From positions 24,253,807 through 24,317,806 of the forward strand of contig OY783206.1 of assembly GCA_963678705.1 (NCBI GenBank): a DNA stretch of 64,000 bases. The letters are read 5' to 3'. Shown here one piece after another: positions 10,882 to 22,273 of the stretch. A program made the position numbers and the translations under genes. The notes under the pieces were generated by a model that saw only the letters and a program-made list of their open reading frames with translations, ran no database searches and was not told where the DNA came from. Position 1 is the first letter of the stretch; each line of letters begins with the position of its first letter. Source of the stretch: Panorpa germanica. Its lineage: Eukaryota; Arthropoda; Insecta; Mecoptera; Panorpidae.

Positions 10882-11994
10882 CAGCGGTTCTCAAACTTTT
10901 TACTTAGAGCCCCCCTGCATAATCCAGCTGTAAGCCGGGCCCCCCTACATGTAAACGTACTATATATTATAAGGAAGTCGCATTTGACATTATACAGTCA
11001 ATTTGTTTTTAGTTAAGTTTTGCACATTCTATGCATACTCTAATGGGGCAATAGGTTTAATCGTAATCAAGCAACAAATTCTATACAAAGAATTACAATT
11101 TATTTAATTATTTTAGCTACTATAGTACATAATTGTTATTTGTAAGTCAAAGCAATAATAATAAAAAGAGCTTCAGTGTGAAGGATGTGCTTGTTTTTTT
11201 TCTGCGCATAGTTTCTTGAAATGCGGTGTCAGTTCTGATAACGCTATTCTGAATTCCTTGGTCGCATCCAGTCTTGAGCGATATTTACTCTCCATGGCAG
11301 CTAGAGCAGAAAACTCAGTTTCACAAGAATAAGTGGTGGTGGAATGGAGTGAGTATTTTCAATGCCCTTTCACTCAAAATTGGGTGTTCCTTTTGTACAC
11401 CAATCCAGAAGCATGTGAGAGAAGATTCTTTAAACTTCATTTCAAGTCCAGTGTCACCTTGGAGGTCAATGGGATTTTCTTTTTCCTTCGTGTTGAGGGA
11501 GCACTCATCGACTGATGGTTTGAACGGGTTTTGAATCCATGCCAAACCATCCAAGTTCTCATTAAAATATTTTTCAAAACGAGATTTGAGGATTTCTACG
11601 TGTTTAAGAAAGCATTTCTTTGCATTGGTTGAAATAGCTTTGAGATCCATTTCTTCAATCATAATTTTAAGATTAGAAAATAGCTCCAAATTGTCACTTT
11701 ACAGACCGCCCTCGTACAAACTTAGCTTCATTACAAAGCTTTTCACCTTTTCAGTCCATTGCAGCAGGTTTGCATCTTTTTTCTGTATTTTCTGATAAAC
11801 TAAAAAGTATAAAATGTTCGGCACTCTTACGACTTTGACTAAAAATTATACACTTGTTGTAATTTTAAAAATAAAAAGTTTGCTTTATTATTTTGTAAGT
11901 AAATTTAATTAATTTTTCAACCAAGCTTTGGGCCCCCCCTGAGCCATCATTGCGCCCCCCTTGGGGGTCGCGCCCCACACTTTGAGAACCGCTG
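10882..11994 (-). mobile_element. hAT element remnant (1113 bp) with 8-bp target duplication
   Basis: Inverted termini read CAGCGGTTCTCAAAC, followed by the CCCCCC-rich subterminal typical of some hAT families. The 8-bp duplication CTTTAAAA flanks both sides (10874-10881, 11995-12002). It encodes a decayed transposase C-terminus on the - strand. It interrupts the P2 3' UTR: flanks on both sides match the P1/P3 3' UTR. Confidence 0.9.
11185..11689 (-). pseudogene. hAT transposase C-terminal remnant (ZBED5-like)
   Basis: The 11689-11321 reading has the hAT C-terminal pattern: LAWIQNPFKP, LQGDTGLEMKF, LTCFWIGVQKEHPILSERAL. The continuation in another frame, 11333-11200, reads TYSCETEFSAL...KYRSRLD, the dimerisation region. 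One frameshift near 11330 breaks it. It is not a functional transposase. Confidence 0.75.
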
Positions 11995-12002
11995 CTTTAA
12001 AA

Positions 12003-12969
12003 GATACAAATATGTTAACATGGTTCCATGCGTAGATATACTTGTAGATATACCTTGTACATATGTAGTCGTATATTATGTAATATTAATAAATATATCA
12101 ATATAAAACTGTACATATAATACATTCAAATACATATATGCAAGTTCAAATAAATACATACTATATATATAAAACTCAATAGTATTATTTCTTTAAAAAT
12201 AAATAGTAATATTTAAAATAAATAAGTGTATTTGCTCATTAACTTATTATTTACATATTATTAAAATACATGTTTACATGTATGTAGGTTATATTTATTA
12301 ATTATGTGCCTTTAGAATTTTTAATTTAGCTTATATTTTATTTAACCTTATTCTAACATAATTAAAACTTAAAATTTAGTATAGGTACACACTATTGGCT
12401 TAAAGTAGTGTCTCCTTCGCCTTCTGCACACTTCTCCCCACTACTTCTCTCTCCTATTCTTCATTCCTTCATTTCTTTTCCTGCGTCTCGTTACTGATAC
12501 TAACGCCGATGGCAGCTTAGAGCATATATACATAGAGAGTGAATGCTGGATCTGAAAGTGTGCGAGAAAGAAAGGTTGTTCTCTATGCGCATGCGTCGAA
12601 CAAATATTTCTATTAACAAATCCCGTGTTAGAATTTTCCAATACACGGATGCACGCCTTCCACTTTGTGCGCTACATGTCGGGAAGGGTTAACCATATAA
12701 AAAATGCTTTAGATAATATTTGTAGAGAATTTTATGCTATACAACTTTACTAATAACTCTAAAGTCGTTTAAAGCATAGGAAACAAGATATCTGCAAGAA
12801 AACTGATTCCTGTGACCTTTGATCTTTAGAAAACACAATTTGCATACACGAGATACTATGAAGTATTTGAAAGAACTTATAAAATGTCAAAACAAAGATT
12901 TATACAAGTTTTTAACTTATTTTCCTTCATTCCGAGGTTAAATCCTTATTAAACTGGGCTAAGTAGAAT
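12003..12969. other. Gene-free AT-rich stretch
   Basis: The first 200 bp is the displaced distal P2 3' UTR with AATAAA signals. At 12540-12600 a short block (TTCTCTATGCGCATGCGT) recurs near 39075. Nothing coding is seen. Confidence 0.5.
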
Positions 12970-12974
12970 ACAGG

Positions 12975-13265
12975 ATTGCAAAACTCCAGCTCACCTGTAC
13001 AAAATTAATATTAAATCCGACGATAGATGTCAATGTGGTGAAGAAGGAACTTTGGATCATATTATATTTGAATGCATAAATTATAGTTTAGAAAGATCAA
13101 AATTGAATGATGATATATTAGATGTGATTAAAACTTTTCCTTTTAATACTAAATTTTTGTTAAGTGATTCAAAATTAATTAGTGAATTATTGAAATATTT
13201 AGAAATTTGTAAAATTGAATTATAAATTATAAAATATGTATAAAAAATGTTTGATGGTGGCTATA
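12975..13265 (+). mobile_element. Non-LTR retrotransposon 3' fragment
   Basis: It encodes SPAHLYKINIKSDDRCQCGE...LDHIIFEC, the C-terminal C-x-C...H...C motif after the RT domain of many insect non-LTR elements. A second copy lies on the - strand at 16455-16890. Both share the 3' end ATGTTTGATGGTGGCTATAA followed by GAAA repeats. Confidence 0.7.
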
Positions 13266-13289
13266 AAGAAAGAAAGTCAAAGCAAATAA

Positions 13290-14400
13290 CCCAGTAAACA
13301 ATTTGGTGAAGTGCCCTATTTGGTGAAGTTCGAGTCACTCGTACAATTCTATTCTAACGCTTTACAAGTTCTCTAACTGTCACAGATTTTGTGTTAGTTA
13401 TTCTTTCTAGTATTCTTTCTTCTTCCAGCATCATTCATTAAGTATTTCTGTTTCTTTCCCACATGGATATATATTTTTTAAGTTCACTTTCATCACATTT
13501 ATTCCAAAGTGAGAGAGAAACGAGATGCGGTTAGACAAGTAAAATATATTTTTCACCGTTACACTTGTATACTTGTATAATATTTCGTTCAGTACAGTAG
13601 TTTAAAGTATATGCTATCCTTTTTCAACAAATATTTCTTTAGTGGTAATAGACAGACGCTATCTCCCTCAATCCCCGAATATAATGTATATAAACGAAGT
13701 TAGCATCTAGCGATGGTAAGACAGAGGTTTTAAACCTAACGCAGACCTGCCGATCGTGGATTTTTGAATCACCAAAACAATGTAAAAAACTAATATAACG
13801 AGTATTGTTGAAGATGAATAATATTCATTAAAAAAATCACGATCCGTACTAAAGATTACATCTATTTATTTCTTCATTTAAATATTTATATTTTGCAGAC
13901 TCTAAAAAGTAGAATTCCGTTAAGTTTTATACCCCTGCCATTCTTGCTAGTGTCAAGTTTATGACTTATACGATACTAAGACAGAGGTTTTAAACCTAAC
14001 GCAGACCTGCCGATCATGGATTTTTGAATCACCAAAACAATGTAAAAAACTAATATAACGAGTATTGTTGAAGATGAATAATATTCATTAAAAAAATCAC
14101 GATCCGTACTAAAGATTACATCTATTTATTTCTTCATTTAAATATTTATATTTTGCAGACTCTAAAAAGTAGAATTCCATTAAGTTTTATACCCCTGCTA
14201 GTATCAAGTTTATAACTCCGGTCATAAATCATAAACCGACTCCGCTTTTAATTCAGCAGTGAACCGTCGTTGCAATGTCTGTAGCTCATAAAAAGGGCCT
14301 TTCCTATGAACGACTGAATAGAAAACGAACACGTTCCAGACAAAAAATTCATGATATGTAATAGAAATTAGGTAGAATTTACTCCAAAATGTTTACTGGG
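13290..14400 (+). mobile_element. Family M2 element, long form, with internal 260-bp duplication
   Basis: Termini are CCCAGTAAACAATTTGG at the start and CCAAAATGTTTACTGGG at the end. An internal block at 13721-13955 is repeated at 13981-14213 (period 260). Long copy 54973-55814 is inverted relative to it. Short 246-254-bp copies of the family lie at 36567, 41670 and 45331. No open frame is seen. Confidence 0.75.
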
Positions 14401-14620
14401 AAGTAAATAAATATAAAAAAAAAAATAGAATACAGGACCTTCAGCAGATTTAAGAAAGACAATATACTACGGTAAATATATGAAACACAATAAAGTTGTT
14501 ATCTTTAAGAACAATTGTGTGTTATAAATAAATAACAAAAGACTTTTAAAAATAGAACCATACTTTATTTTTCTTATTATGACAAAGAATTTTCTTGGAC
14601 CTCTGACGCAAATACTTTAG

Positions 14621-14725
14621 TATAAAATGATTGGTAGAACTGTCTGGAGCATCATTCTGTAGAACATCAACTCCCGGAGACAACCTAGTTCCTTGTTTAA
14701 AAAGAATTTCACCACTTCTTAAATT
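14621..14725 (+). promoter_or_regulatory. P3 core promoter and non-coding exon 1
   Basis: TATAAAA is at 14621. The conserved GGAGCATCATTCTG start region follows, and the GTAAGT donor is at 14726. The intron is 86 bp. The block is nearly identical to those of P1 and P4. Confidence 0.75.
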
Positions 14726-14817
14726 GTAAGTACTATACGCTAGTTTTCTTAAACTAAATCTTGACAATAACTTCCTTTAAATGATAATTATTAATTTTAA
14801 CATATTTCTAGCTTACA

Positions 14818-15042
14818 ATGTTTTCCAAGACTGTCTTTATTTTACTGATTGTAGCCGTGGTGTTGTCCTTCAACTTTGAGTTTGTCTTCTCTCAGCTTGC
14901 AATTCCTTGTATCGGTAATGTAGGATTGATTCCACGCCTCGGAACCTGTCAACCAGCGGCTAATTGCACTCAGAGGCTGACAACACTCATTCCTCAATGC
15001 ATTCTGGGAAATCGTGTCTGCTGTGCTATTAGATTAACGTAA
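14818..15042 (+). CDS. P3: secreted six-cysteine clip-like peptide
   Basis: 74 aa. The signal peptide covers about 1-25. Cysteines are at 31, 44, 50, 61, 68 and 69 (C-x12-C-x5-C-x10-C-x6-CC). Compared with P1 it has few changes and gains a C-terminal LT. N49 is in an NCT sequon. The ATG is six bases after the TTTCTAG acceptor. The 3' flank contains the AACGCCTGCAAATAAA polyadenylation region shared with P1, P2 and P4. P1, P3 and P4 are recent duplicates including promoter and 3' UTR. Function unknown. Confidence 0.92.
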   Translation: MFSKTVFILLIVAVVLSFNFEFVFSQLAIPCIGNVGLIPRLGTCQPAANCTQRLTTLIPQCILGNRVCCAIRLT

Positions 15043-15044
15043 AA

Positions 15045-16450
15045 AACCTTGTTTAAAACTCTAAGAAGGAATGGCAATTTCTTGAAACGCCTGCAAATAA
15101 AATCGCATTCATAAATACATACACACGTGTTAATATAGTTGCATTCACACAGGCGTTCTATTGGACGTCTTGAACTTGTTATTATATATAATATAAAGTG
15201 TATAATATGTATTAATAATTAATAATATAATTATATTGAACTATAATCACTGCTTTTCTTTAATTAAAATGAAACTATTTTGTCTGTATAAACATCACAG
15301 GATGTGACAATACAGTTCCGCTTTAAAAATTTGAATTTTTTTGTTGTAGATTATTTATGGTAGTTTTAGTCAAAGAAGAGGTTGTTGAATAAACTGGTTC
15401 TTTTAGGTTATTTTCACTTTTATTTCTATTCGTATAATTTTACAACATTTTTATTTACTAGTTTTACTACTGATATACATATAAGTAAATGTGCAATACA
15501 ATAGATGTTAACAGTTCTAGTGTGTATATAAGAATGTTGATTACTTAAATATTCACATTCTTTGTGAAATAAACTAGCGTTAAAATGTGGATATTTGGTG
15601 TTATATTTTTACTAATGTTGATAATACTAATGTTATTTGCATCAGGGTGTCTCAAAAGTCACACGTCAATCTGACACCGCAGGTAGACTTACCTTAGATG
15701 CATCGAATAAGCCTAACATGATCTTAGTAATAGTCACATGATTTTCGAGATATCGCTAGTTTAAAGTTTTTTTTTTAAATTCTCCTTTTTTAACATTGTT
15801 AGTTCTAACGTTTCCTTGGATAGCTGCCATTTTTTATTTTTTTTATTTTTACGTTATCGTGAATACATACTTAAGGGCGGTGCTACAGACTTCGCAGACG
15901 CTTCCTGTTAACACTGCCTTTTTGATTAAGGAGCCGAAATTTATAACAGCAGTAGTCATGAATAGATCATTCTTGTTGTCTGGATATAACGTATAATAAG
16001 AAGCAGAACAATATTAGGGGCGATAAAAGGCTACGTGCCTAGGAAGCCCGAGAAACTATATATAAAAAAAAATACATACTTAAGGCGACACAAACATTAT
16101 TTTGTCAATGACTTATGTGAAATACGAAAAATTTCTGGTTTAATCTTGATTTAAATCCTCAGCAAAAGCATTTACTTCGTCTGTGACACGCTGCTGTAAA
16201 GAAATAATATTAGACACGAAATGAGCAAATTACTTTAAAAATTTGCTCATTTTATGCCTATTTAGAAATGGTATAATATTTGTATCTTTTTGGCATAAAT
16301 AAAAAAAACTAAAACGAAAAGTTCTTCTTTTCTTCAGTCTTTTATTAATAATGTTGAAATGTATTGAGATATGTTCACAGATAATTAAAACCATGTTTAA
16401 CTTTACGTGGTTTCTTAAAAAAATTAAACTTAGACTACATTAAGACTTTC
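15045..16450. other. Gene-free stretch with retroposon-like tail
   Basis: It holds the P3 3' UTR to about 15250. A segment at 15640-16065 ends GGCGATAAAAGGCTACGTGC, then poly-A-like sequence. This tail recurs near 25880 and inverted near 62790, which suggests a retroposon end. No supportable gene is seen. Confidence 0.4.
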
Positions 16451-16454
16451 TTTC

Positions 16455-16890
16455 GTCATAGCCACCATCAAACATTTTTTATACATCTTTTATAATTTAT
16501 AATTCAATTTTACAAATTTCTAAATATTTCAATAATTCACTAATTAATTTTGAATCACTTAACAAAAATTTAGTATTAACAGGAAAAGTTTTAATCACAT
16601 CTAATATATCACTATTCAATTTTGATCTTTCTAAGCTATAATTTATGCATTCAAATATAATATGATCCAAAGTTTCTTCTTCACCACATTGACATCTATC
16701 GTCAGATTTAATATTAATTTTGTACAGGTGAGCTGGACTTTGCAATGATTACTTTTGATTCTGATTATAGTTGATATAACTTTGCGGGACTCATTTCTAA
16801 ACCATTTCTTCTTACTTAAATTTGGATGTAACATATAATAATCTCTTCCTTTTAACTGACTTTTGTTAATGAAATCTGTGTTTCTCAAAT
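16455..16890 (-). mobile_element. Non-LTR retrotransposon 3' fragment, frameshifted
   Basis: - strand readings 16888-16740 (GRDYYMLHPNLSKKKWF, RKVISTIIRIKSNHC) and 16745-16497 (SPAHLYKINIKSDDRCQCGE, LDHIIFEC) are consecutive parts of one protein in two frames. It is the same family as 12975-13265. Confidence 0.7.
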
Positions 16891-17113
16891 TAAAGTTTAA
16901 TTTTTTGATTATATTAAAAATAGAGATAGAAGTGAAATGTATATAGAAGAGGATGTAATTAACAATAAAATGTTTTACCGCATACTACGTCATTATCCTT
17001 TAAGAACAATTGTTTACTATAAATAATTGACAAAAGACTTAGAAATAGAACCATACATTATTTTTCTTAGTATAACAAAGAATTTTCTTGGACTTCTGAC
17101 GCAAATACTTCAG

Positions 17114-17218
17114 TATAAAATGATTGCTAGACCTGTCTAAAGCATCATTCTGTAGAACATCAACTCCCGGAGATAACCTAGTTCCTTGTTTACAAAGAAT
17201 TACACCACTTGTTAAATA
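17114..17218 (+). promoter_or_regulatory. P4 core promoter and non-coding exon 1
   Basis: TATAAAA is at 17114-17120. AGCATCATTCTG lies about 30 bp further on, and the GTAAGT donor is at 17219. The intron is 87 bp. Confidence 0.75.
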
Positions 17219-17311
17219 GTAAGTACTGTATGCTTCCTTTCTTAAACTACATCTTGAAAACAACTTCTTTTAAATTTGAATTAGTAATGTTTAATATATT
17301 TCTAGCTTACG

Positions 17312-17536
17312 ATGTTCTCCAAGACAGTCTTCATATTCTTCATTGTAGCCGTGGTGTTGTCCTTCAACTTTGAGTTTGTCTTCTCTCAGCTTGTTTTTCC
17401 TTGTATCGGTAATGTAGGAATAATTCCACGCCTCGGAACGTGTCAACCAGAGGCTAATTGTACTCAGAAGTTGACAACACTTATTCCTCAATGCATTCTT
17501 AGCAACCGTGTCTGCTGTGCTATTAGATTAACGTAG
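17312..17536 (+). CDS. P4: secreted six-cysteine clip-like peptide
   Basis: 74 aa and nearly identical to P3, with the same cysteine positions (31, 44, 50, 61, 68, 69) and C-terminal IRLT. Substitutions are concentrated in the mature part (QLVFP, a second I in GIIPR, EANCTQK, ILSNR). The signal peptide is almost unchanged. The ATG is six bases after TTTCTAG. The 3' flank keeps the shared CACAGGCGTTCTATTG block. Function unknown; secreted. Confidence 0.92.
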   Translation: MFSKTVFIFFIVAVVLSFNFEFVFSQLVFPCIGNVGIIPRLGTCQPEANCTQKLTTLIPQCILSNRVCCAIRLT

Positions 17537-17539
17537 AAA

Positions 17540-18180
17540 ACAGTGTCTAAAACTCTAAGAAGAAATGACAATATCTTGAAACGCTTACAAATAAATTGCA
17601 TACACACGTGTTAACATGATTGCATTCACACAGGCGTTCTATTGTATTTCATTTTGTACTTGTTATTTTATATAATATAAAGTGTATAATTTGTATTAAT
17701 AAATATAATTGCATTGAACTATAATTAGTGCTTTTTCTTATTTAAATAAAAACTATTTTGTCTGTATAAACATCACAGGATGGAGACTGATATAACAAAA
17801 TCGCACCACAATATTTTGTAGATGTCTAGTTCGAAAAGAATAGCTTCTCTGAATTTGATTGACTTAGGTTTAGTGATGGAAACGGCTCTGGTTTTTAATT
17901 TAACACATTTATATTACACACACATATAAATAGAATATGTATAGTACAAAATATGGTTTTTCTTAATATTATTTAGTTTGCCTGTATTTTGTTGTTTTTG
18001 ACTGTTATTAGTGGTTTGAGAGATGTGTTAAGAGTGATTTGACCCGACAACAAAAAATATTAATTATTATATTATTATTAGATATTTAATAACAATACAT
18101 AGAAGAATGAACAAAATAATTAAAGTAATATAATATTTCAGTTAAACTAAAAAATACAAAACTATATTAAATTAAGGTGC
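17540..18180. other. P4 3' flank, then nothing recognised
   Basis: 3' UTR with AATAAA signals to about 17700, then AT-rich sequence with no gene or clear repeat ends. Confidence 0.4.
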
Positions 18181-18801
18181 AATGGGCTTGTGTCCTCATT
18201 TTTTAGTGGTCGATTTTTCAATTGTTGATTGAAATTGATATTAATAAATGTGTATTGGCGTGTCTATTTTATTAAATATCTAAATGTTGACGGAGATATA
18301 GCAATTAAACATTTGAATTGTAGTTTTAGCGCTAGAAATAGTCGGCCATATTTGTATGACGTGAAATGCATTTTAACATCAGTTATTTGTTGAGTAGGTC
18401 AGTGCTGTGGTAATGTTTTGTAGCTGTTGGTAGTCAAATAATCAAGTCAAGTCAAAGAAGAATAAGTTTTTATTTTATTTAACGCTGCTAAGGCAGACAT
18501 AATATTGAAATTTTATTGTTCCTTGAAATAGCTGTAAATAATATTTGATATATAAATACATATAGCAGAGATTTATGAGCTGTAAGGTTGGCAGCGATTG
18601 TGATGTCACATGCATTTGGAATGTGCACAACGTTGAATCTCTTCAATAATTAAAGAGACAAAATGACTTTTTTAATTGTTAATATCTCTTAACATATAAG
18701 GAGTTATTAAAAAATAATTGAACATTTGAGGTTCTAGTAACCCACTTTATCAATATATAGTACACTTTTATAGAAATTAAGACATAGGACACAAGCCAAT
18801 T
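18181..18801 (+). mobile_element. Family M1 MITE, near full length
   Basis: It runs from AATGGGCTTGTGTCCTCATT to the inverted AGGACACAAGCCAATT. It lacks the short 'CTATCTCTTTTACGCTCTGTTG' segment of other copies. No open frame is seen. Confidence 0.8.
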
Positions 18802-19187
18802 AAAACTTGAACAGTGAAATACAAAGACCGAGTTGTGAACCATCCAAATACATTAGTGACCAACCTAATGGAAGACGAAAAAAAACATTAATTTCATGTG
18901 TAGTCATTTAATCTTCTATAAAAAGTTCCATTTAATTCTAAAAGCACTTTACACAAAGTAATATTTTTTAACTTAAATAATCAACAAATACAATCAACTA
19001 TCTCCGTATGATTGGTCTTCTATAAATATAAATGAAATAAAGGATTAATAAAATAGAGTTTTTCTTATGTTCACAATTATTATAAAAGAATAATATGTAT
19101 TTTTGTCTCTTTATTTGTCAATTGTGTTTACCATTGCACACACTTGCATTTGTTAGTTATTTTTGTCCGGTCTTTGTTTTCTAATTG

Positions 19188-19245
19188 CTATATAAGTTAA
19201 CTATCCAATTAACAGATCTATATTGTTAAAGAAACATTGAAAGCA
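19188..19245 (+). promoter_or_regulatory. P5 core promoter and non-coding exon 1
   Basis: CTATATAAG lies at 19188-19196. The donor GTAAG is at 19246 after AAGCA. The intron is only 72 bp. Confidence 0.6.
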
Positions 19246-19322
19246 GTAAGTAAGCATGTAGTTATATGAGTTTCATATTATTGAGAAATATTTTCATTTA
19301 TTTCGTTTTCTTTCCAGTTAAA

Positions 19323-19550
19323 ATGTCTCCAAAGGGATTTTTCTTTGTGGTGGTCGTGAGTTTGATTCTGTTTATCACCATAGATCAGACTGCATCTCAA
19401 ATTCAAATTCGCTGCGTAGGAACTTTTGAAGGAGTTCGCACTAATGGATTCTGTCGCAAAAAAGGCAACTGCACTAAGATATTAAGAAGACGGATCCTGA
19501 GGCCACAGTTGTGCCCACTCATTCGCCAAGTGTGCTGCGGGGACCCGTAA
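19323..19550 (+). CDS. P5: secreted six-cysteine clip-like peptide
   Basis: 75 aa from the ATG five bases after TTTCCAG. An upstream in-frame ATG at 19266 lies in the intron and is rejected. The signal peptide covers about 1-25 (DQTAS then QIQ). Cysteines are at 31, 44, 50, 64, 71 and 72. Motifs are C-V-G, N-G-F-C-x5-C and V-C-C. The C3-C4 loop is rich in Arg/Lys (TKILRRRILRPQL), so the mature peptide is clearly basic. N49 is in an NCT sequon. The closest relative is P6 on the other strand. Function unknown. Confidence 0.9.
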   Translation: MSPKGFFFVVVVSLILFITIDQTASQIQIRCVGTFEGVRTNGFCRKKGNCTKILRRRILRPQLCPLIRQVCCGDP

Positions 19551-20804
19551 AATTATTCTTCATTACCACTTAATTACTATTTGATGATATGCACCCCCAA
19601 TTTATAATTATTTAATAAAACAAGTATAACTTCATTTATTAACACCTAATTAAATTGTACTTAGTACCAGGGAGCTGTAATAGTTTCACGACAAAGATTT
19701 TTATAAAACCATTTGAAAATTAATACGACTATTAAATAATATAACACATAATTGACTAGTCTGACTAGCAAAATAATGTCATCCTTTTTATTCTATGCAA
19801 CTTATTTATTAATACATTTGATTTAGTTATTTATATTTTGCTTGTAAATTTATTTAGTGCTAACCATTCCATCACCTCGGTTTTAAAATTTAATGCGCAC
19901 TGCGTTGTGTCATGTTAATGGGCTTGTGAGCCCATTTTTTTAGGGTTATTTTCGATAAAATAAATTTTAAGATATGTATATTGACGTTTTTATTTTTTTT
20001 AAGTATTCTAAAGTCGACGGAGATATAGTTGTAACAAATTTAAATGTCAGTTTTGCATCATGCTTTAGTTATGTATAAGAAATAAGTAAACGAGATTATA
20101 CTTTTAGATCGACTTAATGAGAAACTCCGAGATAGGGGATATCGAGGGTGTACTGTATCTCTCGCCTCGTTTTGGTCTGTCTCGAGTGCTTTCGCTTCGC
20201 GTTGGCTTGGCACCGGTTATGTTCATTTTCGACAAATGTTTTGACAAATGTCTCGCCGCACACACACACTCGTATGCGTCTTTGTTGTATAAAACAGGTT
20301 ACAAATCGTAATTTCTTTAATTTTCTATAACGATGGATCTCTTTATTAATTAAACAGACGAAATGACTATTTTAATGTTTAACATCTCAATGCCTACCAA
20401 CTTACGAAGGAAAAGGTTTTTATAAAATAAGTACAAATCCCCTATCCTAATCCCCTTGTATTTTACAAGATATTTGTGGATGTTGTTGCATTGTTATCTT
20501 ACACAGAGAATAAGTAAACCTATAAAATATGGCAGTGGTCTTGGAATTGAACCCAAAGATACCACTGGTAGCATCAAATTTCAACACGTTCGAGCTTCAT
20601 GGCTTAAAGATATTTTTTTCTTTTATGGATTCGTCTAATAATTGTTATGACAAAGGTAACGTTTTAAATAAACAAGAAATATTTAGACCTGTTGAACAAG
20701 GACTAACCACAAAATTGACGGAGGATAGATGAAGCAAAATATAATACTAGACTAGATACGGTCAGTTATGAACGAGAGCAATGCCGGAATACTTACCGGA
20801 TCGC
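19551..20804. repeat. Gene-free stretch with M1-like and SINE-like debris
   Basis: At 19916-20400 lies a strongly diverged M1-type element (TAATGGGCTTGTGAGCCCA...). At about 20510-20650 a - strand GGGTTCAATTCC box, surrounded by SINE-like sequence, suggests a decayed copy of the tRNA-SINE at 62278. No gene is seen. Confidence 0.4.
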
Positions 20805-21065
20805 GAGGTTTAGACTACTTTAAAATGAAGAAAGAGGAAATAGATACTGGGGTGCAGAGGAAGAGAAACTATGTAGGAAGTGTGGAAAGGAAGAGGATGA
20901 ATTAGAGCACATTAAGAGTATGTATCGGGAGAAGTTGGATAGTGAAGCAGACCTGATGGAGGTTTTAAAAGGAAATAAAGAGAGAAGAAAATGGATGGCA
21001 GAAATTAGGAGTAAGGAAGGGGAAATAAGAAGAAAAAGAATAGTAGTCATTAAAGTTAAGTCGAA
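20805..21065 (+). mobile_element. Non-LTR retrotransposon C-terminal fragment
   Basis: A purine-rich reading contains LCRKCGKEEDELEHI, then EVLKGNKERRKWMAEIRS, the post-RT C-terminal motif of a non-LTR family different from 12975. A shorter related piece lies at 21475-21620 inside the P6 intron. Confidence 0.55.
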
Positions 21066-21207
21066 ATAATGTAATATGCCTTACGGCACATATATTAAAT
21101 TATTAAATACAACTACAAAATTAAAATAGATTAAAATATTATAAAACTAAATCGAATATATTTTATTTTACAACTAATAACTTCAAAATGAATGAAGTCT
21201 TGCATAT

Positions 21208-21429
21208 TTAATCAGCGCAGCAGACTTTCAGGGTCAAGAAGCACGGGTTGAATTTTAGTAGCTGTTTCCTCAGAATCTTCGTGCATCTGCTTCGCTTTTG
21301 ACAACGGCCGGACAATGTTTGGTTTTCAAATTTCCCTGTACAGCGAAGGAAAAGCGCTGAAGAGGGTTCAGTTGTCAATGAAAGAAGAAGCCCCGCCGTA
21401 ACCATCAGAAAGATCAGTTTAGACTTCAT
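21208..21429 (-). CDS. P6: secreted six-cysteine clip-like peptide
   Basis: 73 aa. The start at 21429 is six bases after the acceptor TTTTCAG; the longer open frame upstream is intron. The signal peptide covers about 1-25 (EPSSA then LFL). Cysteines are at 30, 43, 49, 63, 70 and 71. Motifs are C-T-G, S-G-R-C-x5-C and V-C-C. It shares the CTKILR stretch and loop lengths with P5. N36 is in an NQT sequon. A possible donor (AAGGTAAG) at 21945 gives a 510-bp intron carrying a retrotransposon scrap. The TATA box is not convincing. Function unknown. Confidence 0.87.
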   Translation of the reverse strand: MKSKLIFLMVTAGLLLSLTTEPSSALFLRCTGKFENQTLSGRCQKRSRCTKILRKQLLKFNPCFLTLKVCCAD

Positions 21430-22273
21430 GTTTGACTGAAAAGTAATAAATGGAATTAATTGAACAATGTAAGATGCATGGCAAGGAAGTAGAAAGTTAG
21501 ACCACTTTAAGAGCAGACATCGGAAGAAGTTGGAAAATGAAGTAGATCTGATAGAGATCTTACAGAGGAGGAAGGAGAGGATAAGATGGATGAAGAAAGT
21601 AGTAAACGCAGCTTGATATGTAGTTTTATGAATGTAACAATAGTTTATGTAATAAAATGAAATGTAGTCTGTGAATTTAAGGCAGAATAATGTAAAATTT
21701 GGAATTGTATAGTTGCAGCAAACCATTTTGTAGAGGAAACCATCCACAGATCCTCACTGCGCGGATAAAACTCATTGACTTTCTTGAATAAAACGTGGTT
21801 GAGAAAGAAACGACAACAACATTGGACAATAATTATACAATACAAACTGTAGCACATTTGATGACTAAACCATACAGATAATACTAAGATCCTTTCTCCT
21901 TCTTTTCCGTTTTATATTTTGACTCTACTATATATGGATTCTTACCTTAAAATGTAGCTGTTATTAAATTTCTTGGAATAACTACGAGATCTATAATGTG
22001 GTATACGAGTTACAATTAACCAAGTTACAGCCCGCATCAAGACCTTTAACAATATGTTCATTTATATATCAAAAGGAGGTACGTCAATGCAGGGTTTGGT
22101 AACAATTAGAATCAATTAAGCCCTCGGTGTTGGTATAATGTAGCAATGGACTTGTGAACAATGACTTCATTTCTATAAAACTGTACTATATTTTGATAAA
22201 CTTGGCTGCCAGGACCTCAAATATCCAATTATTTTTTATTATGTCGGTAAAATAAGTTGTTTTTAACCTTTAA

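Noticed and set aside
19266-19322. Longer N-terminus for P5 (and similarly P6, P7, P10, P11)
   Set aside because: The extra codons lie before a clear 3' splice site that is conserved in all paralogues.
21430-21747. A 179-aa protein extending P6 upstream
   Set aside because: The extension contains the acceptor TTTTCAG, is intron and retrotransposon sequence, and would bury the signal peptide.
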